Virus record (IMG/VR): IMGVR_UViG_3300030090_000659
Span: 1 to 28,530 of that record
Source of the DNA: a virus
Strand: one strand, 5' to 3'
Length of the DNA stretch: 28,530 nt
The translations under genes and the position numbers were made by a program. The notes under the pieces were generated by a model. It saw only the letters and a list, made by a program, of their open reading frames with translations. It had not been told where the DNA came from and made no database searches. Shown piece by piece: positions 16,343-21,080 of the stretch. Within the stretch, counting starts at the first letter, position 1. Each line of letters begins with the position of its first letter.

Positions 16343-16638
16343 TTCGTGATCCCATTTGAGTATGAACATTTGCCAGTAAGTTTTCGTTCTAAATTTGCTA
16401 AGGCCCTCCATGCTACCTTGTCCCAATCTTCTTCAACCATGTGTCGAATGAGTGCGTCCAGTTCGTCGGCGGACTTGTCCATGTCCCAGTGAAGGGGCTT
16501 GTCAGGGTGATGCTGTTCGTTGCCTTGATAGCTACAGTGTGACACCGCGGCTAGTGCGTGAGGAAAGTATTTGATAAGGCCAGAATACATTGGGTATTTC
16601 TTGCGTTCTTTTGCGTCAGTTGGTAGTGCTTTATTCAT
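16339..16638 (-). CDS. DUF5664-like protein, dATP/dGTP diphosphohydrolase N-terminal domain (99 aa)
   Basis: The core MYSGLIKYFPHALAAVSHCS, GNEQHHPDKPLHWDMDKS and DELDALIRHMVEE, then KVAWRALANLE, matches the DUF5664 domain often labelled as the N-terminal part of a phage dATP/dGTP diphosphohydrolase. The start at 16638 is preferred over an upstream ATG at 16737, because the upstream extension overlaps the exonuclease gene and lacks the family look. Enzyme activity for this short form is not proven; the histidine and aspartate pattern suggests a helical metal-binding fold. A nucleotide pool function fits the replication operon. Confidence 0.8.
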   Translation of the reverse strand: MNKALPTDAKERKKYPMYSGLIKYFPHALAAVSHCSYQGNEQHHPDKPLHWDMDKSADELDALIRHMVEEDWDKVAWRALANLERKLTGKCSYSNGITK

Positions 16639-16640
16639 AG

Positions 16641-17420
16641 TTATTGTTTTACTGCGGGTTGCATTCGTAGCATCCAGTAAAGGTTGGCCGCGGCCTTGGC
16701 TACACGGATACCCCACTGGCTCTCTTCGTCCGTCCACTCGTAGTGCATATGTTCTGCTGTCTCGCAGTCCACTATGACGGATCTAATTTTTGGTAAATAA
16801 GGTAATCTCTGTAAGTGCATCAGCATATACGCTTCAATGGCTAGCTGACAGCAGTCCTTCTGGTATCGTTTAGCCTTACCTTTAGTATTTACACGGCACT
16901 TGTAGTCCGCAAGAAAGATTCTAGAGTCCTTGATACCTACGAAGTCAACGGATCCAGCAATTTTGATGCCGCCGTGACTGACTAGCTTTTCACAGCCCAA
17001 GGCTTGGACATTGTTGTCATCAATCCAATCTAGAAACGGTAAGGCCCACTTGTCCCAGCATGACTTACCTGGATGCTCGTTAATGCCCAGAACGTGGTGG
17101 TTTATCATTCTCTCGATAGTTCCGTGAACCGATGTGCCGAACTCATGCGATGGTATTAACTCACCATCCTTTGGGTGCGGTCTAGTTCCGTAGACCATCT
17201 CTGCAAGATTAGCCCAAGGCAAGTCTGGATGCTCTCTGGCTAAGTCCGTCATCATTTTAGGCTTGTAGACTTCATCAAGGAACGAGTCCTTGACTATGCC
17301 TAGCACCGTTGTAACTGACGGATAAATATCTGCGCCAGCCTTACGGGCTTGTGCAGGAGTCCCCACCTTCGCCTCAAACTGAGGCTCCGATGGGTTCTTG
17401 CAGTTATAGAAGTGACTCAT
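16641..17420 (-). CDS. RecB/Cas4-type PD-(D/E)xK exonuclease (259 aa)
   Basis: Ordered motifs of the RecB-like nuclease domain are present: His99 in GTSVHGTIERM, Asp159 in IAGSVDFVGI, Asp172-Tyr-Lys174 in FLADYKCR, and the QxxxY-type Gln192 to Tyr198 in QLAIEAYML. This family digests or resects double-stranded DNA, giving ssDNA for an annealing protein such as the ERF encoded 1.5 kb downstream. The pair would form a phage exonuclease-annealase recombination system. It starts 4 bases inside the upstream 125-residue gene (ATGA overlap) and ends 3 bases before the DUF5664-like gene. Confidence 0.85.
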   Translation of the reverse strand: MSHFYNCKNPSEPQFEAKVGTPAQARKAGADIYPSVTTVLGIVKDSFLDEVYKPKMMTDLAREHPDLPWANLAEMVYGTRPHPKDGELIPSHEFGTSVHGTIERMINHHVLGINEHPGKSCWDKWALPFLDWIDDNNVQALGCEKLVSHGGIKIAGSVDFVGIKDSRIFLADYKCRVNTKGKAKRYQKDCCQLAIEAYMLMHLQRLPYLPKIRSVIVDCETAEHMHYEWTDEESQWGIRVAKAAANLYWMLRMQPAVKQ

Positions 17421-17794
17421 ATTTCCTCTTGATCGAGGATGAAGTTAAGTGTGTCACGGAGGGCGTCCAAGTCAGAGCATTCCTGTGTATTATACTGCTG
17501 TTGGCATAGCTCCGAGGAGTCCGATGTTAGAATCATTATAGTTTTAAGCTCTGGGTTTACTAGATTATCTACATAGATTGCTTTAAGATGTCTTTGCGCC
17601 ATCAAAGCAAGTAGTTGCGTGTCGTTGCGAGGCTCTAGCTCGGTCTGGATTGGCATGATATACCGATCCCCAGCTTCAAGTTGTCCGATGCGAGCATCAG
17701 AGAATCGGCCACGGAGTCCCATGGCTGATACGATTTCATCATGAGGCAAGCCTATGGCTGGCCCGTCTGGATACGTGTGTATTTTTACTTTCAT
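17417..17794 (-). CDS. Hypothetical protein (125 aa)
   Basis: Starts MKVKIHTYPDGPAIGLPHDE and ends with an acidic tail DTLNFILDQEEI. The middle has a mixed alpha/beta character (QLLALMAQRHLKAIYVDNL, KTIMILTSDSS). No family is recognised. It is the first gene of the exonuclease operon and is preceded by an AACCAACTAAC leader and, about 130 bases upstream, a good minus-strand promoter at 17924-17953. Confidence 0.65.
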   Translation of the reverse strand: MKVKIHTYPDGPAIGLPHDEIVSAMGLRGRFSDARIGQLEAGDRYIMPIQTELEPRNDTQLLALMAQRHLKAIYVDNLVNPELKTIMILTSDSSELCQQQYNTQECSDLDALRDTLNFILDQEEI

Positions 17795-17923
17795 ATGTTT
17801 AGTTAGTTGGTTTTATGTAGGCACAGCTTCACTTAAAAACTATGCAGTAGAATTTTAGTAACACGGTTGGATCATCCTAGTAACAAAGTGGAGTATACGA
17901 TTAACATAACTTACACCTAATTT

Positions 17924-17953
17924 TATATAGGCTTACCCCTTTTTATATGTCAA
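17924..17953 (-). promoter_or_regulatory. Minus-strand sigma70-like promoter for the recombination/replication operon
   Basis: TTGACA at 17953-17948 is separated by 18 bases from TATATA at 17929-17924 (TATAAA at a 20-base spacing is an alternative). The spacer holds GGGGTAAGCC, and GTGTAAG follows downstream, both related to the GTAAGC repeats near 18751 and 19910. The leader to the ATG at 17794 would be about 120 nt. Apart from the end of the 158-residue gene, 17795-17993 has no gene. Confidence 0.6.
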
Positions 17954-17993
17954 GAAAAAGTTTGGTAAGTGATTCAAGTTCAAAGAGATTTAA

Positions 17994-18470
17994 TTATTTT
18001 TTTACCTTTTTAATATGAGGTAAATTCAACCTACCTTTAGCGGCGTAGTATTGATTCAAACTTATCTTGCTGTCTTTTATAACATCTTTCAGGTCAAGAT
18101 TTTTGCTACGGGCCAGCTTGTTTATTCTTCGGGCTTCCTCGTTGATTCTTTTGGTTTCCTCAGACTTCTTCGCCCTCAACATTTTCGTGCTGTAAACGCC
18201 TCGTCGGATTGCAAGGTGACGCATCGCCTCTGGTCTACCCTCCCACGGGGTTCCTTTAATAGCTTGGGGCCAGCTCATTTTTTGTTCCTCGACTCGCATG
18301 ATGACCAGTGACAGCCAGTTAGCCTCAGCCTCTGGATCGACACAGATTTTTTGCCTGTTCGGCCTACGTTCTACGCCATCGGTAATGTCCGCAGTCTTGA
18401 GGAGTTCGTGATATTTTTCTGTCATGGACTGGCAAAAGGCCAGCGCTGATCGTGCTGATTCTGTATACAT
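17994..18470 (-). CDS. Hypothetical basic protein, possible DNA-binding (158 aa)
   Basis: Begins MYTESARSALAFCQSMTEKY. The centre contains EANWLSLVIMRVEEQKMSWP and QAIKGTPWEGRPEAMRHLAI, and the C-terminal third is lysine rich with a helix-turn-helix-like segment LDLKDVIKDSKISLNQYYAA near residues 125-147. A regulator of phage transcription is possible but unproven. It is bounded by a strong terminator upstream (18559-18588) and a promoter downstream, so it may be its own unit. A perfect inverted repeat, CTGCGC...GCGCAG (18495-18517), lies in its leader. Confidence 0.62.
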   Translation of the reverse strand: MYTESARSALAFCQSMTEKYHELLKTADITDGVERRPNRQKICVDPEAEANWLSLVIMRVEEQKMSWPQAIKGTPWEGRPEAMRHLAIRRGVYSTKMLRAKKSEETKRINEEARRINKLARSKNLDLKDVIKDSKISLNQYYAAKGRLNLPHIKKVKK

Positions 18471-18558
18471 ATTGATTTGCGGTTAGTTGTTTTCCTGCGC
18501 TTGATCGTCTCGCGCAGTCTCGTTTAGATGCTACAGAAAAAACGTAGCCTTGTCTACC

Positions 18559-18588
18559 AAAAAAGCCCGCACCGGTAAAGGTGCGAGC
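18559..18588 (-). terminator. Minus-strand intrinsic terminator
   Basis: Arms 18565-18573 and 18580-18588 (GCCCGCACC and GGTGCGAGC) pair fully on the minus strand with one U-G wobble, and that RNA continues into UUUUUU. It ends the transcript carrying the 42-residue membrane protein. Confidence 0.8.
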
Positions 18589-18595
18589 CTAATTT

Positions 18596-18724
18596 TTAGA
18601 GATAGTGAGATATGATTGTGACCGCTAGCAGTATGCCGCCAACAATGATGCTCCAGAATACGATGTACGCACTCTCCTCTTGCCGGTCTGTCTTGACTAG
18701 CTTGTTTGGTTTTTTGATTTTCAT
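18596..18724 (-). CDS. Small single-pass membrane protein (42 aa)
   Basis: Too short for common ORF cut-offs. It reads MKIKKPNKLVKTDRQEESAY followed by a clear membrane span, IVFWSIIVGGILLAVTII, and a short tail SHYL. Positive residues at the N-terminus suggest the tail lies outside the cytoplasm or N-in topology. The gene is framed by an ACTAAC leader with a GTAAGC inverted repeat before it and a terminator immediately after it, strong support that it is real. It could be a small membrane toxin, a superinfection-exclusion factor or a holin-like protein; none is proven. Confidence 0.62.
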   Translation of the reverse strand: MKIKKPNKLVKTDRQEESAYIVFWSIIVGGILLAVTIISHYL

Positions 18725-18750
18725 ATTTTCTATTGGTTAGTTAGTTGATC

Positions 18751-18767
18751 GTAAGCCGATTGCTTAC
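18751..18767. repeat. GTAAGC-N5-GCTTAC inverted repeat, copy 1
   Basis: Perfect 6-base arms around CGATT. It lies just downstream (minus sense) of a terminator and just upstream of the ACTAAC leader of the 42-residue gene. A near-identical arrangement occurs at 19910-19926. Confidence 0.75.
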
Positions 18768-18771
18768 ACCC

Positions 18772-18801
18772 AAAAAGCCCCAGCCTTGGAGGGCTGGAGC
18801 T
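18772..18801 (-). terminator. Minus-strand intrinsic terminator
   Basis: Arms 18776-18785 and 18792-18801 (AGCCCCAGCC and GGCTGGAGCT) pair with one U-G wobble on the minus strand, followed by UUUUU. It is nearly the same sequence as the terminator at 19931-19959. It ends the 61-residue gene. Confidence 0.8.
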
Positions 18802-18809
18802 TGTGGTTG

Positions 18810-18995
18810 TTACGCTTTAGTAGTTATGTTTGTAAGGGACTGTGACGAATCGGTCTCTTCAAATGAGCCTTCTTCGACATCCCATTCGATGTCTCCGACA
18901 TCTACTTGAGCCATAGCTTCGTAAGGTGCATCGAACTCATTGTCCGCTTGAACTGTTACTCGGATGGTTGCTGTGCATATGTATGTATTACTCAT
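18810..18995 (-). CDS. Small acidic protein (61 aa)
   Basis: Starts MSNTYICTATIRVTVQADNE, a short beta-rich segment, then an acidic stretch VDVGDIEWDVEEGSFEETDS. It has the size and charge of small early phage proteins that mimic nucleic acid or block host enzymes, but no family is recognised. Its leader has the shared CACAAACCAATCAAAA sequence, and a terminator follows 9 bases after the stop. Confidence 0.6.
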   Translation of the reverse strand: MSNTYICTATIRVTVQADNEFDAPYEAMAQVDVGDIEWDVEEGSFEETDSSQSLTNITTKA

Positions 18996-19016
18996 GATAT
19001 TTTTGATTGGTTTGTG

Positions 19017-19247
19017 TTAATTGTCGGTTGCTAGCACTTCTGATTCATCAGCGTCGATCACGTAGCATACGTCGGAATCTAGTTCCTCAAACCACTGCGA
19101 GTCGTGTTCGGTTAGGTTGTTGTTTTTAACCTTATCGATAGCCTCTTGCTCATTCCGTGCGAAGACAGTGTATCTTCTGACTCCAGACACGGGTTGATCT
19201 ACATCGAAGGCTATTGGTGGGTTGTATTGTTTCTTGTATTGTCTCAT
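19017..19247 (-). CDS. Hypothetical protein (76 aa)
   Basis: The start at 19247 (MRQYKKQYNPPIAFDV) is preferred, since it sits right after the ACTAAC leader. An upstream in-frame ATG at 19334 would read through the tRNA-like element. The protein has a compact pattern RRYTVFARNEQEAIDKVKNN followed by an acidic C-terminus DADESEVLATDN. No family is recognised. It is immediately downstream of the tRNA/tmRNA-like element. Confidence 0.6.
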   Translation of the reverse strand: MRQYKKQYNPPIAFDVDQPVSGVRRYTVFARNEQEAIDKVKNNNLTEHDSQWFEELDSDVCYVIDADESEVLATDN

Positions 19248-19271
19248 AGTTTGTATTGCTGTGTTAGTTAT

Positions 19272-19338
19272 TGGTGGAGGTGGGAGGAGTCGAACCTCCG
19301 TCCTTGGACTGGATCCAAGTCGAAACCTTGGCACCCCC
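19272..19338 (-). ncRNA. Minimal tRNA/tmRNA-like element (67 nt)
   Basis: On the minus strand, a 7-base-pair acceptor stem (GGGGGTG with CACCTCC) contains a G3-U70 pair, then discriminator A and an encoded CCA. The T-arm is GGAGG-TTCGACT-CCTCC. Instead of a normal D-arm there is CCAA-GGTTTCGAC, the form of the tmRNA D-loop (GGnTTCGAC), and one short stem CTTGGA/TCCAAG. The internal part is only 32 nt, so there is no room for a full D-arm plus anticodon arm and variable loop, nor for a tag reading frame. A D-armless tRNA with anticodon CCA (7-nt loop ATCCAGT) is the other reading. It lies between a terminator and the ACTAAC leader of the 76-residue gene. Confidence 0.7.
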
Positions 19339-19347
19339 GTTCACCCA

Positions 19348-19375
19348 GAAAGCCCCACCCTTGTGAGGTGGAGCT
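19348..19375 (-). terminator. Minus-strand hairpin terminator before the tRNA-like element
   Basis: Arms 19351-19359 and 19367-19375 (AGCCCCACC and GGTGGAGCT) pair with one U-G wobble on the minus strand. The U tract is short (UUU), so termination may be partial, letting transcripts continue into the tRNA-like element. Confidence 0.65.
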
Positions 19376-19380
19376 GATGG

Positions 19381-19617
19381 TTAAGCATTTTCTAAAGAGC
19401 GAAATATTTGACGTCTCTCGTGGTTGCTTATGGGGAATATGACGCCTGCTTCGGTTTGACATATGCTCCACTCACGCTCGACTGCTTCCCACACCTGTTG
19501 CTTTTGGTGCGCTGTCAGTCTACCGTTTTCATGTTGCCAGTCTTGCAGGGCCTCTCTCTCGTCGCCGCATAAATCACGGGTTTCGATTATGGTTTGAACT
19601 GCATCGTTTATATTCAT
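19381..19617 (-). CDS. Hypothetical protein (78 aa)
   Basis: The start at 19617 (MNINDAVQTIIETRDLCGDE) follows a CAACCAATCAAAA leader; a longer frame to 19665 overlaps the upstream gene and lacks such a leader. The sequence REALQDWQHENGRLTAHQKQ and EREWSICQTEAGVIF contains two cysteines and is mostly helical. It has no known family. A terminator follows the stop directly. Confidence 0.6.
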   Translation of the reverse strand: MNINDAVQTIIETRDLCGDEREALQDWQHENGRLTAHQKQQVWEAVEREWSICQTEAGVIFPISNHERRQIFRSLENA

Positions 19618-19640
19618 AGTTTTGATTGGTTGATTGTTAA

Positions 19641-19880
19641 TTAGTAGCCGTTGGCTAAAGCCCATCTTTCAATTCTTTTGAATGTCCCGTCTGGGACTAT
19701 TAGCTCTTCGCCGCATCCATCTTCAAGAGGATATCCTTCCATAAAACGCTGTAAGGAAACATAGAAATCGCCCTTGTTTACCGTGCCGCAACTAAAGCTC
19801 TCGTCTGGGTAAGAAGGATCTCCTTCAATCTCTAGTTCGATGTCATAGCCGTTGATTGTAGTTTGTTTGTATTCGTCCAT
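19641..19880 (-). CDS. Hypothetical acidic protein (79 aa)
   Basis: Starts MDEYKQTTINGYDIELEIEG; the middle has FSCGTVNKGDFYVSLQRFME and ends KRIERWALANGY. It is acidic with two cysteines and probable beta strands. No family is recognised. Its leader combines the GTAAGC inverted repeat, CAACTAACACA and ACCAATCAAAA, the fullest example of this leader in the window. Confidence 0.6.
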   Translation of the reverse strand: MDEYKQTTINGYDIELEIEGDPSYPDESFSCGTVNKGDFYVSLQRFMEGYPLEDGCGEELIVPDGTFKRIERWALANGY

Positions 19881-19909
19881 AATTTTGATTGGTTTGTGTT
19901 AGTTGATTT

Positions 19910-19926
19910 GTAAGCGACCTGCTTAC
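19910..19926. repeat. GTAAGC-N5-GCTTAC inverted repeat, copy 2
   Basis: Perfect arms around GACCT, 4 bases from a terminator U tract and just before the CAACTAACACA leader of the 79-residue gene. Its wider context (about 60 bases, including the terminator) matches the copy at 18751-18801. Confidence 0.75.
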
Positions 19927-19930
19927 ACCC

Positions 19931-19959
19931 AAAAAGCCCCAGCCTTGAAGGGCTGGAGC
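19931..19959 (-). terminator. Minus-strand intrinsic terminator
   Basis: Arms 19935-19944 and 19951-19959 (AGCCCCAGCC and GGCTGGAGC) pair with one U-G wobble on the minus strand and are followed by UUUUU. It ends the 77-residue gene. Confidence 0.8.
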
Positions 19960-19968
19960 CGTGTGTAA

Positions 19969-20202
19969 TTAAATTTGGTCTGGGTGGTCGAATAATTCGC
20001 TCCAAGAACCATCAGCGCGATATATTTGTTGATATAAACTTGTGGTATTTTTGTCTTTATAAGTGACCGTTATATCACCCTTGCTTATTGGTGAGTTAAT
20101 TGACACTATCCGCAGATTTATGCCTGCGTCTTCGTGGTGTTTAAATTGAGCGTCAATTTGCTCAGCTACTTTGATTAAGTCCGTGTGTCTTGTTGTATTC
20201 AT
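19969..20202 (-). CDS. Hypothetical protein, first gene of the early minus-strand series (77 aa)
   Basis: Starts MNTTRHTDLIKVAEQIDAQF; continues with beta-type segments INLRIVSINSPISKGDITVT and YKDKNTTSLYQQIYRADGSW. No family is recognised. As the first minus-strand gene after the 880-base control region it would be the earliest expressed if transcription starts at the divergent promoter near 21005. A structured leader precedes it. Confidence 0.6.
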   Translation of the reverse strand: MNTTRHTDLIKVAEQIDAQFKHHEDAGINLRIVSINSPISKGDITVTYKDKNTTSLYQQIYRADGSWSELFDHPDQI

Positions 20203-20214
20203 GATATTTGATAT

Positions 20215-20541
20215 TTGATTGGTGATCTGTATTTACACGGGCTGTCAACCGTCCCAGAATGGGGCTACATTACCAATCTGTGTCCCACTTACTACGTCAT
20301 CGAGGGTGCTTTTAGCATCCCACCTCTCCACTTCCAGAGAGGTCATCCGAGGTATCACCGTATCGAAGGTCGGTCTGTCGCATGTATCCGCAAGTCCCAG
20401 TGATATCTGTCGGGGCTTCTCAAGCGGTAGAGATGCGAGGTGCGATCTCCAAGGTCGGAGTCGGTAGCGTTTGGACTGTCAAAGAACGGGAACTGCGGCC
20501 ACATACTAGCACAGATTCCAAACATCACCAAGCTTTTTTTT
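20215..20541. other. Structured non-coding segment, possible RNA
   Basis: TTGGTGAT (20219-20226) is complementary to ATCACCAA (20524-20531), closing a segment of about 300 bases. On the plus strand this helix is followed by GC and eight T residues. Local hairpins inside include GGGTGC/GCATCC (near 20305-20321), CCTCTC/GAGAGG (near 20323-20342), GAGAT/ATCTC and CTCC/GGAG (near 20430-20460). Either strand could be the RNA: a plus-strand stand-alone RNA ending at the T tract, or the leader of the first minus-strand gene. No known RNA family is recognised. Confidence 0.4.
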
Positions 20542-20679
20542 CCACATAAACTAGGAATTAGCAGTAACTCGTTGACAATCAATGAAATTTAAATGTTCTC
20601 AGTTTCCGTGATACCGTAGAATCCCCTCCGATAAGCACCCTTAAACAGCTACCTTATGACATCCGTGAATGGCCGAATC

Positions 20680-20750
20680 ATGGCACTGAATCTGGGACTC
20701 AATAATGGCACTGAATCATAGCACCCGTGGATGAATGAATGGCACTGAAT
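20680..20750. repeat. Three direct 12-base repeats (iteron-like)
   Basis: ATGGCACTGAAT occurs at 20680-20691, 20705-20716 and 20739-20750, all in the same orientation, with partial copies between. Start-to-start spacing is 25 and 34 bases. Such clusters are typical of protein-binding iterons at origins or regulators. Confidence 0.75.
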
Positions 20751-20794
20751 ACATCTCGTCCATCAAGAATAAATTGATCCTCCACGCGAAGCTC

Positions 20795-20814
20795 GACTGA
20801 GCCAGACTGAGCCA
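20795..20814. repeat. Tandem duplication of a 10-base unit
   Basis: GACTGAGCCA is repeated twice without a gap, 45 bases to the right of the iteron-like repeats. Confidence 0.7.
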
Positions 20815-20822
20815 AGCTAGGC

Positions 20823-20872
20823 TATGCGCGTGCGCGTGCTAGGGGGAGGAGGGGGTCACCAACGCGTGCGCG
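20823..20872. other. Alternating purine-pyrimidine tracts flanking a G-rich run
   Basis: 20823-20839 and 20862-20872 strictly alternate purine and pyrimidine and are mostly CG/TG steps, sequences able to adopt left-handed DNA under supercoiling. Between them lies GGGGGAGGAGGGGG (20842-20855). TATAAT follows at 20878-20883 on the plus strand, without a good -35. Confidence 0.5.
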
Positions 20873-20896
20873 ACTTTTATAATGTATCATCAGACG

Positions 20897-20998
20897 CCCC
20901 TCTAAAAAATACAAGCCTCATGGGGCTTACTATCCGGATCGTCCCCCTGTACTACTCAGTAGGGTTACTGCTCTAATCATCCTTTGTTCCAGCGGAGA
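20897..20998 (-). ncRNA. Possible attenuated leader / short RNA from the divergent promoter
   Basis: The minus-strand promoter at 21005-21033 would start RNA near 20998. About 80 bases later a hairpin AAGCC/GGCTT (minus strand; near 20913-20928) is followed by GUAUUUUUU, an intrinsic-terminator shape. This would give an RNA of about 100 nt unless terminated transcription is relieved, so it may be an attenuator that controls entry into the early minus-strand genes. Transcription is predicted, not shown. Confidence 0.4.
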
Positions 20999-21004
20999 AT
21001 CCGG

Positions 21005-21033
21005 ATTCTATGTAGCCGAAAAATACGTGTCAA
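21005..21033 (-). promoter_or_regulatory. Minus-strand half of a divergent promoter pair
   Basis: TTGACA (21033-21028) and TAGAAT (21010-21005) are separated by exactly 17 bases on the minus strand, a near-consensus sigma70 promoter. It faces the early minus-strand genes. Its -35 is one arm of the inverted repeat TGTCAAG (21028-21034) / CTTGACA (21043-21049). Confidence 0.7.
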
Positions 21034-21043
21034 GCATAAAATC

Positions 21044-21072
21044 TTGACATTTATCTAAGTACTTCCTATCAA
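21044..21072 (+). promoter_or_regulatory. Plus-strand half of a divergent promoter pair
   Basis: TTGACA (21044-21049), 17 bases, then TATCAA (21067-21072). The predicted start site is within a few bases of the ATG at 21081, so the terminase small subunit mRNA would have almost no leader if this promoter is used. The two -35 boxes are only 10 bases apart, so the promoters may compete or share a regulator. Confidence 0.6.
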
Positions 21073-21080
21073 AGGAAATA

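Larger units (their letters stand above)
20203..21080. other. Non-coding control region
   Basis: About 880 bases between divergent gene blocks contain no convincing protein gene. Short frames exist, but their products lack conserved-looking motifs and overlap heavily structured sequence. From left to right it holds a GC-rich structured segment, iteron-like 12-base repeats, a tandem 10-base repeat, alternating purine-pyrimidine tracts with G runs, an attenuator-like hairpin and two back-to-back promoters. It is the best place in the window for a replication origin and the master switch between early and late transcription. Confidence 0.7.

Noticed and set aside
19272-19338. Ordinary tRNA-Trp (anticodon CCA)
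   Set aside because: A CCA anticodon loop can be drawn, but there is no D-stem, the body is about 10 bases too short, the variable loop is only 3 bases, and the D-loop and G3-U70 pair fit tmRNA/alanine better. Kept as an alternative, not the call.
19272-19338. Integration attachment site
   Set aside because: No integrase, excisionase or repressor is visible in the window and the element is more than a 3' end; it cannot be excluded without the rest of the genome.
18751-19959. CRISPR array
   Set aside because: Only two repeat units more than 1 kb apart with genes between them; each is explained by a terminator and an inverted repeat.
20219-20467. Open frames on both strands in the control region (for example 82 and 75 codons)
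   Set aside because: The products have no conserved-looking segments, codon use is unlike neighbours, there is no leader or ribosome-binding site, and the frames overlap hairpin-rich sequence on either strand.
20405-20470. A second tRNA-like sequence (CTCAAGCGGTAGAG resembles a D-arm)
   Set aside because: No matching anticodon stem, T-arm or acceptor stem can be drawn around it.
20842-20855. G-quadruplex
   Set aside because: There are only two long G runs with a GG between; a stable four-run pattern is not present.
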